In this document: positions 38,503 through 48,269 of the stretch, one piece after another
How the letters are laid out: every line of letters starts with the position of its first letter
Position numbering within the stretch: the first letter of the stretch is position 1
DNA from: Fusicatenibacter saccharivorans
GTDB taxonomy: Bacteria > Bacillota > Clostridia > Lachnospirales > Lachnospiraceae
Length of the DNA stretch: 64,000 bases
Reading direction: 5' to 3'
NCBI RefSeq assembly: GCF_015557635.1
Contig: NZ_JADNOP010000001.1
Coordinates: forward strand, 97,489 to 161,488
Notes under the pieces: model-generated
What the model was told of the DNA's origin: nothing
What the model saw: only the letters and a program-made list of their open reading frames with translations
Databases searched by the model: none
Made by a program: the position numbers and the translations under genes

Positions 38503-39231
38503 TTACTCGTCCAGGTTGGTGTATACGTACTGTACGTCGTCGTCGTCATCCAGCAGATCCAGGGTACGGTTCAGGTCTTTTAATGCCTGCGGATCGGTCA
38601 GCTCTACGTAGGTCTGTGGGATCATGGTAACGTCTGCCTCTGCCATGGCGATACCGTCTTTCTCCAGAGCCTCACGTACTGCGGAGAAGTCATCCGGATC
38701 GGTGATGATTTCGTAGCTGTCCTCTTCGTCTGCGAAGTCTTCTGCGCCTGCATCCAGAGCAAGCATCATCAGATCGTCAGCATCCATTTCGCACTCTTCT
38801 TTGTCGATGATGATCTGGCCTTTTTTGTCGAACATGTAGGATACGCATCCCGGTGTTCCAACGCTTCCGTTTCCTTTGGTGAAAGCGCTTCTTACGTTTG
38901 CTGCGGTACGGTTCTTGTTGTCGGTCAGAGTCTCTACGATGATCGCGATACCATTCGGGCCATAACCTTCGTAGGTGATACGCTCGTAGTTGTCTGCGTT
39001 TGCATCTCCGGCAGCTTTTTTAATACCGCGGTCGATGGTATCGTTCGGCATGTTGTTTGCTTTTGCTTTTGCGATAACGTCACGCAGCTTGCTGTTGTTT
39101 GCCGGATCCGGTCCGCCCTCTTTGACAGCGATTACGATCTCACGGCCGATGATGGTAAAGATTTTACCTTTTTTTGCGTCGTTTTTTTCTTTCTTATGCT
39201 TAATATTGGCAAATTTTGAATGTCCTGACAT
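38503..39231 (-). CDS. yebC: YebC/PmpR family transcription/translation regulator
   Basis: Start at ATG 39231 ([18 protein letters not shown]), the invariant family N-terminus; the longer ORF is spurious. 242 aa. [24 protein letters not shown] and [19 protein letters not shown] are conserved. Members act as DNA-binding regulators and, as shown for YebC2, help ribosomes through proline stalls. AAGGAG lies 11 nt upstream. Confidence 0.95.
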   Translation of the reverse strand: MSGHSKFANIKHKKEKNDAKKGKIFTIIGREIVIAVKEGGPDPANNSKLRDVIAKAKANNMPNDTIDRGIKKAAGDANADNYERITYEGYGPNGIAIIVETLTDNKNRTAANVRSAFTKGNGSVGTPGCVSYMFDKKGQIIIDKEECEMDADDLMMLALDAGAEDFADEEDSYEIITDPDDFSAVREALEKDGIAMAEADVTMIPQTYVELTDPQALKDLNRTLDLLDDDDDVQYVYTNLDE

Positions 39232-39368
39232 ACCTCTTTTGTCTCCTTTATTTAAAGTATTGCTTTTCTGTAAAAAGGTTTCCCCGAAAAACGGCAGAAG
39301 CCCATATAATATAGAATATAGCACGATCTTTCTCATTCGTCAACCGTGAACCGCGCCAAAAATACCCC

Positions 39369-39716
39369 TTATGTAGGCAGATCCAGGCTGATTTTCAGTG
39401 CTTCGTTCACAAGGGCCAGCTGTTCCGGCGTCAGATGACAGATTTTATCTTTCAGCCTTCTCTTATCGATCGTCCGAAGCTGTTCCAGTAAAATAACAGA
39501 ATCCCGTACAATCCCATAGGCGGACGCTTCGATCTCAATGTGTGTCGGCAGCTTCGCCTTATTCATCCTCGATGTAATCGCCGCACAGATCACCGTCGGA
39601 CTGTGCCGGTTGCCGATGTCATTCTGAATGATCAGCACCGGACGGACACCGCCCTGCTCACTTCCCACAACGGGCCGCAGGTCGGCATAATATACATCGC
39701 CACGCTTGATTACCAC
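39369..39716 (-). CDS. mazF: MazF/PemK-type endoribonuclease toxin (EndoA-like)
   Basis: 115 aa from a GTG at 39716. [29 protein letters not shown] is the family N-terminus; [37 protein letters not shown] and a short helix follow. Ribosome-independent mRNA interferase cutting specific short sites. The usual EndoAI antitoxin gene is not recognisable upstream; only a 37-codon ORF ends 6 bp before the start. Located downstream of nnr. Confidence 0.93.
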   Translation of the reverse strand: MVIKRGDVYYADLRPVVGSEQGGVRPVLIIQNDIGNRHSPTVICAAITSRMNKAKLPTHIEIEASAYGIVRDSVILLEQLRTIDKRRLKDKICHLTPEQLALVNEALKISLDLPT

Positions 39717-39722
39717 TTGTGC

Positions 39723-39836
39723 TCACTCTCCGATTCTTTCCGTTTTGCTTTCCCATACGATAACGATCCGGCGTTTTACGCCTTTTAAAATCGTTTCCAT
39801 GTATTTAATATTGCCTGTTTTTCCGGAGGTATTCAC
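39723..39836 (-). CDS. Small ORF immediately upstream of mazF (candidate antitoxin or leader)
   Basis: 37 codons from GTG 39836: MNTSGKTGNIKYMETILKGV, then KRRIVIVWESKTERIGE. The mazF SD (GGAG) lies in its last codons, allowing coupling. No known antitoxin fold is visible. A second frame over 39805-39900 (SKGLRADFFEVPDEICEYLR) also looks protein-like but lacks a normal start. Both calls are weak. Confidence 0.35.
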   Translation of the reverse strand: MNTSGKTGNIKYMETILKGVKRRIVIVWESKTERIGE

Positions 39837-39908
39837 AAATTTCATCCGGCACTTCAAAAAAGTCCGCCCGGAGTCCTTTTGAGAACCCGTGATTCTGATC
39901 TGCTTTGC

Positions 39909-41417
39909 TCAGATTGACTGCAATCCTCTGATAATCTCGGATGCTGTTACATAGGAAGCACTGCTTTTTTCTTCCGCAGCCTCTCCCGCCTTTCCATGCG
40001 CATATGCCGCCAGTGCCGCTGTTTTGGCAAGGCTGATTTTTTTCTCATTTTTTTCACACTGACGTTTTGCTGCAAAGGCGCCTGTGATTCCCGCGAGCAC
40101 ATCGCCGCTTCCCGCCGTCGCAAGCGCACTGCTTCCGCTTGTGTTTATGTAATACTGCTCACGCCCTTCCTCTGCTGTCACGGTTACGGAATCCTTTCGT
40201 ACACAGCAGGCCTGGTATTTTTCGGCTGCCTTTCCGGCGCTTCCTGCCGGGTCACGCTGGCATTCTGCAATGGTCATGTGCAGCAGCCGTGCAAGCTCTC
40301 CTACATGAGGCGTTAAAATTTTTTCTGCCCGGCAGCCCGAAAGAATCTCTGCATCTTCTGCAATCAGATTCAGCGCATCTGCATCCAGAACAAGAGGAAC
40401 TTCTGTGTGCTGCACCGTAAAAACGAGCAGTTCTTTTGCCGTCCGGCTTTTGGAAAGTCCCGGTCCCGCAACAACAGCGTCCGCCCAGGCGAGATCCTGC
40501 AGCAGGGCTTCTTCCGGAAGCGGCTCATCCTCCTTCCAGAAATCCGCCATTGCTTCCGGCAGGGCACAGAAAAGCGGCGTACGGTTTCTTTCCTCTGTCA
40601 CAACCTTTACCATGCCGGCACCGGATGCAAGGACTGCCCTGGCACACAAAACAGCGGCTCCGCACATGGCACCGGAACCGGCAAGTACCAGCACCTTTCC
40701 GAAGGTTCCCTTATTTCCCATCGGCGTGCGGGTAAGAAACCGGTCCAGATCTTCTTTTTCCACTGAACCGTACCAGGGCGTCTCCTCTTCTCCTGCATCA
40801 AAGCCGATTCCGATATCACGGACCAGGACCTCTCCAGCATATCGTTTTCCAGGATCAAAAAGAAGCCCTGGCTTTGCACAGGCAAATGTCACCGTGGCTC
40901 TGGCTTTCACCGCCGCATCAAGGACCTCTCCGGTATCCGTGTGGATCCCCGAAGGGATGTCCACGGCAAGAACAGGAACACCGCTTGCGCAGATTGCTTC
41001 CACTGCCCTCCGGTACTCCCCTGCCAGCGGACGGGATACGCCAATTCCAAAGATGGCATCTATGATAACAGTATATTCCCGGAAATCCGGATTCTTAACC
41101 TCACGGACCCCATAATTTTCCGCAATTTTCTTCTGTGCTCTCATGCCTTCACTGTATTTTTCCGGATTTCCAAGACAGAACAGTTCCGCATCCACCCCTT
41201 TCGTCTTTAAAATCCGTGCAATTGCCGCACCGTCCCCTCCATTATTTCCGGGACCGCACACAGCAAGGACTTTTCCTGTATCCCATGTTCCATTTTGAAG
41301 CTCCTCCACGCAGGACAGCGCCGCGCGCTCCATCAGTACCAGGGACGGTACCCCCATGGTTTCGATCGTATTGCGGTCTGCCTGCTTCATCTGTGCTGCT
41401 GTAAGAATCCGTTTCAT
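39909..41417 (-). CDS. nnr: Bifunctional NAD(P)H-hydrate epimerase / ADP-dependent dehydratase
   Basis: 502 aa fusion. The N-terminal YjeF_N epimerase (about 1-215) holds VCGPGNNGGDGAAIAR and IIDAIFGIGVSRPL. The C-terminal ribokinase-like dehydratase (about 225-500) holds VAGPGLSKSRTAKELL, LDADALNLIAE, KILTPHVGELARLL and GSGDVLAGITGAFAAK. Repairs damaged NADHX/NADPHX. Proximity to rex gives a nicotinamide-redox theme. SD GGAGG. Confidence 0.96.
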   Translation of the reverse strand: MKRILTAAQMKQADRNTIETMGVPSLVLMERAALSCVEELQNGTWDTGKVLAVCGPGNNGGDGAAIARILKTKGVDAELFCLGNPEKYSEGMRAQKKIAENYGVREVKNPDFREYTVIIDAIFGIGVSRPLAGEYRRAVEAICASGVPVLAVDIPSGIHTDTGEVLDAAVKARATVTFACAKPGLLFDPGKRYAGEVLVRDIGIGFDAGEEETPWYGSVEKEDLDRFLTRTPMGNKGTFGKVLVLAGSGAMCGAAVLCARAVLASGAGMVKVVTEERNRTPLFCALPEAMADFWKEDEPLPEEALLQDLAWADAVVAGPGLSKSRTAKELLVFTVQHTEVPLVLDADALNLIAEDAEILSGCRAEKILTPHVGELARLLHMTIAECQRDPAGSAGKAAEKYQACCVRKDSVTVTAEEGREQYYINTSGSSALATAGSGDVLAGITGAFAAKRQCEKNEKKISLAKTAALAAYAHGKAGEAAEEKSSASYVTASEIIRGLQSI

Positions 41418-41506
41418 CGCTTTTCCTCCTTTTCCTGCCTTATCCGGAAAGTGAACAGAAAAAGTCTCCGGTTTCCCGAAGACTCTCCTGCTTTTGTTTT
41501 GGTTTC

Positions 41507-42163
41507 TTAATTGTTCTTTGGATGCTCCGCCTCATATCTGGTCAGATTGTAGGAGAGACGCATCAGACTTTCGGAAAGATGGACGTTCTCGACGATCACA
41601 TCTTTCGGAAGTTTTAAGTTTAGATCGGTATGTGCAAAATTCCAGATTGCTTTTACACCGTTGTCCACGAGAATCTCTGCCATCTCTACCGCTTTTGCTT
41701 TTGGCAGTGTCAAAGCCGCAATCTCTACATGGTGTTCCTTGATAAATTCCGGAAGCTCGTCCGCCATGCGGATTTCAATTCCGCGCACGGAGATTCCTTT
41801 TAATACCGGGTTGACGTCAAAAATACCGACCGTTTTGAATCCGCTTCTTTCAAAGGCCGCATAATTGGCAAGCGCCTGTCCCAGATTTCCGGCTCCGACA
41901 AAAATCATATTGTGGACTCTGTCCAGACCTAAGATTTTTCCAATCTCGCTGTACAGATACCGCACGTTATAACCATACCCCTGCTGGCCGAAGCCGCCGA
42001 AATTATTTAAGTCCTGGCGAATCTGGGAAGCTGTCACTTTCATCCGCTCGCTCAGCTCACCGGAAGAGATCCGTTCTACTCCGTCCTCCAGCAATTCGCC
42101 CAGGTAACGATAATATCTAGGAAGTCTTTTGATAACTGCCCGCGAAATTCCTTTTTCTTCCAA
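41507..42163 (-). CDS. rex: Redox-sensing transcriptional repressor Rex
   Basis: 218 aa from a TTG start at 42163, 8 nt after AAGGAGG. N-terminal winged helix (VIKRLPRYYRYLGELL, LSERMKVTASQIRQDLNNFGGFG) and C-terminal NAD(H)-binding Rossmann fold (IFVGAGNLGQALANY). Represses fermentation genes until the NADH/NAD+ ratio rises. It has a strong promoter carrying a Rex-like palindrome, which fits autoregulation. Confidence 0.97.
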   Translation of the reverse strand: MEEKGISRAVIKRLPRYYRYLGELLEDGVERISSGELSERMKVTASQIRQDLNNFGGFGQQGYGYNVRYLYSEIGKILGLDRVHNMIFVGAGNLGQALANYAAFERSGFKTVGIFDVNPVLKGISVRGIEIRMADELPEFIKEHHVEIAALTLPKAKAVEMAEILVDNGVKAIWNFAHTDLNLKLPKDVIVENVHLSESLMRLSYNLTRYEAEHPKNN

Positions 42164-42200
42164 GATAAATTCCTCCTTATTTACACCTACATATATTCAT

Positions 42201-42229
42201 ATTATATATGGTTGATAGAAAATTGTCAA
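42201..42229 (-). promoter_or_regulatory. Consensus promoter of rex with a Rex-like palindrome
   Basis: Minus strand TTGACA (42224-42229), 17-bp spacer, TATAAT (42201-42206), a perfect sigma-A promoter. TTGATAGAAAATTGTCAA (42212-42229) covers the -35 and part of the spacer and resembles an 18-bp Rex site with TTG...CAA ends. Confidence 0.8.
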
Positions 42230-42317
42230 AGATTTCTTGAAATTTTGTGTATTACTCTCTATAATAAGGATGGTGTATTATGTCAAAATACAGAAATATG
42301 TTATCTGGAGGAACCAC

Positions 42318-44243
42318 ATGATTCTTGCATGTCAGAATATCTCGAAAGCATTCGGGACAACGGAAATTATCAAAAATGCATCTTTTCATATAGAAGAACG
42401 CGAAAAAGCCGCACTGGTCGGCATCAACGGTGCCGGAAAATCGACGCTGTTAAAAATCATTATCGGCGAAATGAGGGCCGATGAGGGAGAGGTCATCCTC
42501 TCCAAAGGAAAGACGATGGGCTATCTCGCCCAGCATCAGGATCTGACCGGACACCTTTCCATTTACCAGGAAGTGCTGACCGCGAAACAGAATCTGATCG
42601 ATATGGAGGAACGCCTCCGTCAGATGGAAAGTGATATGAAGACAAAATCCGGTGCAGAGCTGGATGAACTTCTTTCCACCTACACCCGCCTCTCCCATAC
42701 CTTTGAACTGGAAAACGGATACGCGTACCGCAGTGAAGTCGTCGGTGTTTTAAAAGGTCTTGGCTTTTCCGAGAGCGATTTTGAAAAACAGGTGGACTCC
42801 CTCTCCGGCGGTCAGAAGACCCGCGTGGCACTTGGTAAACTGCTGCTCACCAAACCGGACATCATTCTGCTCGACGAGCCGACCAACCACCTCGATATGG
42901 ACTCGATCTCCTGGCTCGAAACGTATCTTTTAAATTACAGCGGAGCCGTCCTGATCGTCTCCCATGACCGTTACTTTCTCGACCGCGTTGTCACAAAAGT
43001 CGTTGAAGTGGACAATAAAAAAGTAACAACTTTTGAGGGAAACTATACCGCCTACAGTCAGAAAAAAGCAATGCTCCGTGAAGCCGCTTACCACGCCTGG
43101 GTCAACCAGCAGCAGGAAATCCACCATCAGGAGGAAGTCATCGCAAAGCTGAAATCCTTCAACCGGGAAAAATCCATCAAGCGCGCCGAGAGCCGTGAAA
43201 AGATGCTGGACAAAATGGATGTTCTCGAAAAACCGACGGAAGTACGCTCCGATATGCGGATCCGTCTGGAGCCGCGCATCACCAGCGGAAACGATGTGCT
43301 GACCGTCGAGCATCTCTCCAAAGCCTTCCCGGGACAGACGCTTTTCCAGGATCTGAATTTCGAAATCAAGCGCGGGGAGCGCGTCGCAATCATCGGAAAC
43401 AACGGAACGGGAAAAACGACGATCTTAAAGATCTTAAACGAAGTCATCCGACCGGATGCCGGCTCTTTTACACTTGGAAGCCGTGTACAGATCGGTTACT
43501 ACGATCAGGAGCATCAGGTGCTCCACATGGAAAAGACCATTTTCCAGGAGATTTCCGACGCGTATCCGTATCTGACAAACACCGAAATCCGAAATGTGCT
43601 GGCCGCCTTCCTGTTTACAAACGACGATGTTTTCCAGCCGATCCACACGCTGAGCGGCGGTGAGCGCGGACGAATTTCCCTTGCCAAGCTGATGCTCTCC
43701 AATGCCAACTTCCTGATCCTCGACGAGCCGACCAACCACCTCGATATCGTCTCTAAAGAGATTCTGGAAAATGCATTGAAGGACTACACCGGAACGGTGC
43801 TGTATGTCTCCCACGATCGTTATTTTATTAACCAGACCGCAACCCGGATTCTGGAGCTGACGGGACAGACACTCGTCAACTATATCGGAAATTACGATTA
43901 CTATCTGGAGAAAAAAGAAGAGCTGACCCGCATCTATGCTCCTGCTGCCGATGCCGCCGCTCCGGAAGAAACAGCGGCTCCTTCCGAAGCCTCCTCCACA
44001 AAGCTGGACTGGAAAGCGCAGAAAGAAGAACAGGCACGTCTCCGCAAGAAAGAGAACGAGCTGAAAAAGACGGAGAAACGAATTGAAGAGCTTGAGACAC
44101 GCGATTCGGAAATTGATGAGGAAATGTCGAAACCGGAAGTCGCAACGAATGTGGCAGAGTGTGTGAAATTAAGCAAAGAGAAAGCAGAGATTGCCGCGGA
44201 ACTCGAAGAGCTGTATGAAAAATGGGAAGAGCTTGCCGAGTAG
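42318..44243 (+). CDS. ABC-F family ATPase (translation factor type)
   Basis: Start at ATG 42318 (MILACQNISKAFGTTEIIK) after GGAGG. About 641 aa. Two ABC domains in tandem (Walker A GINGAGKSTL and GNNGTGKTTIL; signatures LSGGQKTRVALGKLL and LSGGERGRISLAKLM; LLDEPTNHLDMDS). They are joined by an arm/linker (about 235-320), and a coiled-coil C-terminal domain is rich in Lys/Glu. No membrane part. Housekeeping YdiF/Uup-like rather than a drug-resistance type. Confidence 0.92.
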   Translation: MILACQNISKAFGTTEIIKNASFHIEEREKAALVGINGAGKSTLLKIIIGEMRADEGEVILSKGKTMGYLAQHQDLTGHLSIYQEVLTAKQNLIDMEERLRQMESDMKTKSGAELDELLSTYTRLSHTFELENGYAYRSEVVGVLKGLGFSESDFEKQVDSLSGGQKTRVALGKLLLTKPDIILLDEPTNHLDMDSISWLETYLLNYSGAVLIVSHDRYFLDRVVTKVVEVDNKKVTTFEGNYTAYSQKKAMLREAAYHAWVNQQQEIHHQEEVIAKLKSFNREKSIKRAESREKMLDKMDVLEKPTEVRSDMRIRLEPRITSGNDVLTVEHLSKAFPGQTLFQDLNFEIKRGERVAIIGNNGTGKTTILKILNEVIRPDAGSFTLGSRVQIGYYDQEHQVLHMEKTIFQEISDAYPYLTNTEIRNVLAAFLFTNDDVFQPIHTLSGGERGRISLAKLMLSNANFLILDEPTNHLDIVSKEILENALKDYTGTVLYVSHDRYFINQTATRILELTGQTLVNYIGNYDYYLEKKEELTRIYAPAADAAAPEETAAPSEASSTKLDWKAQKEEQARLRKKENELKKTEKRIEELETRDSEIDEEMSKPEVATNVAECVKLSKEKAEIAAELEELYEKWEELAE

Positions 44244-44273
44244 GCCTGGTTTTCCCCGGAAAAATTCAAAACA

Positions 44274-44325
44274 GAAAAAGCCGGTCCGGTGCATCCCTTT
44301 TTGCGGGAATGCCGGATCGGCTTTC
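44274..44325. terminator. Bidirectional terminator between ABC-F and icd
   Basis: GAAAAAGCCGGTCCGG pairs with CCGGATCGGCTTTC, ending in TTTTTT on the plus strand and a matching A/T-rich flank on the other, between convergent genes. Confidence 0.88.
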
Positions 44326-44342
44326 TTTTTTGCTTCGTTTAA

Positions 44343-45545
44343 TTATTTCTCCAGCTCCTCGCGGATGGCCAGGACGAAATCACGGCTGTTTAATACGGTC
44401 GGATTTTCCATGGTGGTGATCAGCGCAAGGTCTTTTGTCATTTTTCCGCTCTCGATCGTTGCGATCGTTGCTTTTTCCAGACGGTCTGCAAATGCGGAAA
44501 GTTCTGCGTTTCCATCCATTTCCCCGCGTTTTCTGAGTGCGCCGGTCCATGCAAAAATGGTGGCCACGGAGTTGGTGGATGTCTCCTCACCTTTTAAGTG
44601 ACGGTAATAGTGGCGCTGTACGGTTCCGTGCGCAGCCTCGTACTCGTAATATCCGTGCGGGGATACGAGAACAGAAGTCATCATCGCAAGGGAACCGAAG
44701 GCGGAGGATACCATGTCGCTCATGACATCGCCGTCGTAGTTCTTGCAGGCCCAGATAAAGCCGCCCTCTGCTTTCATGATGCGGGCAACGGCGTCGTCGA
44801 TCAGAGTGTAGAAGTAGGTAATGCCTGCTTCTGCAAATTTCTCTTTGTACTCTGCATCGAAGATCTCCTGGAAGATATCCTTGAAGCGGTGATCATACTT
44901 CTTGGAAATCGTATCCTTGCTTGCAAACCACAGATCCTGTTTCGTGGACAGTGCGTACTCGAAACAGCTTCTCGCAAAGCTTTCTATGGAGTTATCCAGA
45001 TTGTGCATGCCCTGAATGACACCGGCGCCGGTGAAGTTGTGGATCAGCTCTCTTGTCTCGGTGCCGTCCTCAGCCGTATAAACCAGCTCTGCTTTTCCCG
45101 GTCCCGGAATGCGCATTTCTGCATTTTTATAGACATCCCCGTATGCATGACGGGCAATCGTGATCGGTTTTTTCCAGTTGCGCACGCACGGCTCGATGCC
45201 TTTTACGACAATCGGGGTACGGAAAACGGTTCCGTCGAGCATGGCACGGATCGTTCCGTTCGGGCTCTTCCACATTTCTTTCAGATTGTACTCGGTCATA
45301 CGCGCTGCATTCGGCGTAATGGTGGCACATTTGACTGCTACACCGTATTTCTTGGTAGCGTTTGCGGAATCTACGGTTACCTGATCGTTCGTCTCGTTTC
45401 TGTGTTCCAGTCCCAGATCGTAATATTCCGTTTTCAGGTCAATAAACGGAAGAAGCAGCTCATCTTTGATCATTTTCCAGAGAATTCTGGTCATCTCATC
45501 TCCATCCATCTCTACCAGAGGAGTGGTCATCTGAATTTTTTCCAT
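44343..45545 (-). CDS. icd: NADP-dependent isocitrate dehydrogenase (eukaryotic-like dimeric type)
   Basis: Start at ATG 45545 ([20 protein letters not shown]) after AAGGAGG. 400 aa. The type resembles cytosolic mammalian [18 protein letters not shown], active-site [19 protein letters not shown] and [17 protein letters not shown]. Oxidative decarboxylation of isocitrate to 2-oxoglutarate, supplying NADPH and glutamate carbon in an incomplete TCA branch. It has its own strong promoter. Confidence 0.96.
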   Translation of the reverse strand: MEKIQMTTPLVEMDGDEMTRILWKMIKDELLLPFIDLKTEYYDLGLEHRNETNDQVTVDSANATKKYGVAVKCATITPNAARMTEYNLKEMWKSPNGTIRAMLDGTVFRTPIVVKGIEPCVRNWKKPITIARHAYGDVYKNAEMRIPGPGKAELVYTAEDGTETRELIHNFTGAGVIQGMHNLDNSIESFARSCFEYALSTKQDLWFASKDTISKKYDHRFKDIFQEIFDAEYKEKFAEAGITYFYTLIDDAVARIMKAEGGFIWACKNYDGDVMSDMVSSAFGSLAMMTSVLVSPHGYYEYEAAHGTVQRHYYRHLKGEETSTNSVATIFAWTGALRKRGEMDGNAELSAFADRLEKATIATIESGKMTKDLALITTMENPTVLNSRDFVLAIREELEK

Positions 45546-45573
45546 AGTAGGCCTCCTTTTTCTATTCCCGTTT

Positions 45574-45602
45574 ATTGTATAAAGTATCCTATAGCTTGTC
45601 AA
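45574..45602 (-). promoter_or_regulatory. Sigma-A promoter of icd
   Basis: Minus strand TTGACA (45597-45602), 17-bp spacer, TACAAT (45574-45579), 28 bp before the icd ATG. Confidence 0.8.
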
Positions 45603-45710
45603 GTCAAAATTCGCCTGATTTTTTGGCATTTTCCCATAAATTCACACAATTTTTGCAGGATGAGAGGTGTTTTCCTTCATTTTTCTTTTTTTATGCTGCC
45701 GCACAGTGTC

Positions 45711-46556
45711 TCACAGAAGAGACAGAAAACGGTCTGTTTGAAGCATCCCATGCCCCTGACGGTTGCGCGGAAGGCCAAGGTCTCTCGCCGATTCGCAAAG
45801 CAGCATTTTCGCCTGGACATTTGTAAGATCCGGAACCCGTTCAAGTGCCAAAGCCACGGCTCCGGACACCCGCGGTGCCGCCATCGAGGTGCCGCTCTTC
45901 ACCACATATTCCTTCCTGCTTCTTCCAGGCGCGCAGGAAATGAGACGTTTTCCAGGCGCGACAAGATCCGGTTTGCAGACGCAGTCCCGTGTCGGGCCGC
46001 ATCCGGAGATTCCTCTTCTTGGCTCCAGCAGATCGCCCGCTCCCACGGTGATCACTTTTCTGCTGCTCCCCGGCGCCGTAATACTGCCCGGAGCGGGCCC
46101 CAGATTTCCGGCCGCTGTCACAACAGTGATCCCGTCATCCCAGGCGCGCTCCACCGCCTGTACTAGCAGATCATCCACCGTTTTTTCCTGCTCTGTTGTT
46201 CCCACTGAAATATTTAAAATGCGGATATTAAGTCTTATTCGCTCTTTGCACACCCAGTCAATCGCCGCGAGGATATCCTGCTTTCTTCCATTTCCCCTTC
46301 GGTCCAGAATCTTCACTACGACAAACCGGCATCCCGGTGCCGCACCCTGGTATTTTCCGCCGGACGCTCTTCCACTTCCGCCAAGGATACCACAGACATG
46401 CGTTCCGTGTCCATTGTCATCGTAAGGCGTCTCCCGCCCGTACACAAGATCCCGGAAGGCTACAATCCGGCCGTCAAAATCCATATGGGGAAAAATCCCT
46501 GTATCCAGCACGGCGGCTGTAATTCCTTTTCCTGTCAGATTTTCCTGCTCTTTCAT
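45711..46556 (-). CDS. S8-family subtilisin-like serine peptidase (cytosolic)
   Basis: Start taken at ATG 46556 (MKEQENLTGKGITAAVLD) after AGGGG. 281 aa. Complete triad: Asp in AVLDTGIFPHMD, His in DNGHGTHVCGILGG, Ser in KSGTSMAAPRVSGA. No signal peptide or propeptide, like the AprX group. Substrate unknown. It follows a MATE gene on the same strand, with a terminator between them. Confidence 0.92.
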   Translation of the reverse strand: MKEQENLTGKGITAAVLDTGIFPHMDFDGRIVAFRDLVYGRETPYDDNGHGTHVCGILGGSGRASGGKYQGAAPGCRFVVVKILDRRGNGRKQDILAAIDWVCKERIRLNIRILNISVGTTEQEKTVDDLLVQAVERAWDDGITVVTAAGNLGPAPGSITAPGSSRKVITVGAGDLLEPRRGISGCGPTRDCVCKPDLVAPGKRLISCAPGRSRKEYVVKSGTSMAAPRVSGAVALALERVPDLTNVQAKMLLCESARDLGLPRNRQGHGMLQTDRFLSLL

Positions 46557-46592
46557 CCATAAGCCCCTGTGTATTCTTATCTTATGGTATGC

Positions 46593-46628
46593 AAAAAAGG
46601 CTGCCTTTCGCAAAGAACAGCCTTTTTG
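46593..46628 (-). terminator. Terminator after the MATE gene
   Basis: AAAAAGGCTG and CAGCCTTTTTT form the stem and tail on the minus strand, 17 bp past the stop at 46645. Confidence 0.85.
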
Positions 46629-46644
46629 TTTTTCTTTTCTATAC

Positions 46645-47985
46645 TTAAAACTGAATCTGCTTTTCCCCTTTCCGTTTCCAGAGAGCTGCTGCAAGCGGGA
46701 TGCCGCAGAGCTCAGCCAGGACAAAGGCGCCCCATATCAGATTCAGGTTTCCAAATCCTTTGAGAAGAAATGCAAACACCAGCGGCAGAATCGCCTGGCG
46801 TGTCATGGATATGTACATACTTTCTTTTCCAAGGGAAAGTCCCTGCAACGCCGCCTGATAGATCAGGCCTGGAATCGAAAGCAGATAGGCCACTGCCAGA
46901 ATGCGGAGCGCCGGAACTCCGATGCGCATCAGATTGTCCGAGGCATCAAAAAGTTTCAGTACAACGCCAGGACAGAATTCCAGCACGGCAAAAAAGATAA
47001 GAAACAGTCCGCCGCCGTAAAGAATGCCGTACCGGATCGACTGACGGATTCTTTCTTTTTGCTTTGCGCCGTAATTGTACGCTACAATCGGAATCAGACC
47101 GTTTGTGATACCGTGAACACCGACGGTTGTAATATTCTGAATCTTTGTGCACACACCAAAAGCAGCAACTGCCGTCGAAGAAAAGGTAATAATAATCGCA
47201 TTCATCGCCATATTGACAACCGAGGTCAGGATCTGTACCAGCGTGGACGGAAAACCGACTTTTATAATCTCACGCACACTCACCCAGTCCGGTTTCAGTG
47301 TAAAAGCAAACGGAATTTCCGGGTTCCACTTTTTATTGATTACCATTCCGGCAAGGCAGCCCATAAACTGACCGATGACGGTTGCAAGCGCAGCTCCGGC
47401 CGTCTCCATCCGCGGAAGGCCGAACCAGCCGAAAATAAAGATCGGATCGAGAATCAGATTTGTCAGCGATGCGGCGGAAAGTGTAAAAATAAAAAGGTGC
47501 GCTTTTCCGCTTGCCATAACAAACCGGTCAAAGACCCACTGTCCCATCTGGCCGAGAGACGCGATCATACAGATACTTAAGTATTGGATGCCATACGCTG
47601 CGATGGCTTCATTGCCGCCGGACTGACTTTCAAAATAGATCCGGGCAAATGCGATACATAAAATACTGTTTAAAATCCACGAGCAGAATGCAAGAAAAAG
47701 CGCGGCGCTCGCTGCATCTTTTACCTTTTTCTGATTCTTTTCTCCAAGTGCCCGGGAAATGACGGCGTTCAGGCCGACCGCATTTCCAAGACCGAGCGAT
47801 GATACAATGAGCTGCATCGGAGCCGCCAGGGAAATTGCCGTCAGTGCATCCTCAGAAACCCGCGCAACGAACACGGAATCCACGAAGTTGTAAAGCGAAT
47901 TAATCAGAAGTGACAGCATCAGCGGCAGCGCCATGGAAATCACCAGACGGCTGACCGGGATCGTTCCCATTTTGTTTTCTTCCAT
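46645..47985 (-). CDS. MATE-family efflux transporter
   Basis: Start at ATG 47985 (MEENKMGTIPVSRLVISMAL) after GGAGAGGG. 446 aa, 12 helices. MATE signatures include GLGNAVGLNAVISRALGE, TNLILDPIFIFGWFG and GITNGLIPIVAYNYGAKQ. Same family as the genes at 1-1077 and 48270-49637 but clearly different in sequence. Drug or metabolite substrate unknown. Own terminator. Confidence 0.93.
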   Translation of the reverse strand: MEENKMGTIPVSRLVISMALPLMLSLLINSLYNFVDSVFVARVSEDALTAISLAAPMQLIVSSLGLGNAVGLNAVISRALGEKNQKKVKDAASAALFLAFCSWILNSILCIAFARIYFESQSGGNEAIAAYGIQYLSICMIASLGQMGQWVFDRFVMASGKAHLFIFTLSAASLTNLILDPIFIFGWFGLPRMETAGAALATVIGQFMGCLAGMVINKKWNPEIPFAFTLKPDWVSVREIIKVGFPSTLVQILTSVVNMAMNAIIITFSSTAVAAFGVCTKIQNITTVGVHGITNGLIPIVAYNYGAKQKERIRQSIRYGILYGGGLFLIFFAVLEFCPGVVLKLFDASDNLMRIGVPALRILAVAYLLSIPGLIYQAALQGLSLGKESMYISMTRQAILPLVFAFLLKGFGNLNLIWGAFVLAELCGIPLAAALWKRKGEKQIQF

Positions 47986-48198
47986 AAAAACCCTCTCCTG
48001 TTCTTTTGTTTTTGCTGTTTCCAGTGTAGCGTGAATTTCCGGAAAGATCAAATACTTATCTTCGATACAGCAAAATAGTTTTTAGCTATACTTTATAATT
48101 TTTTCACCTGCAGAAACTGCCACCGGCAGCTCTCTTCGAATGCAGCGCAGCGAAAAAGGGGAATCTAACCCTTTTTATCGTATGTATCGCAACAAAAA

Positions 48199-48241
48199 CA
48201 GGAAGATATCTGCCGAAACGATTTCGGTAAATATCTTCCTG
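48199..48241 (-). terminator. Terminator after the second MATE gene
   Basis: CAGGAAGATAT and ATATCTTCCTG enclose an inner CCGAAA/TTTCGG stem; TTTTTGTTG follows on the minus strand. Confidence 0.88.
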
Positions 48242-48269
48242 TACTTTTTTCAAAAGCTTTTCAAAACTA

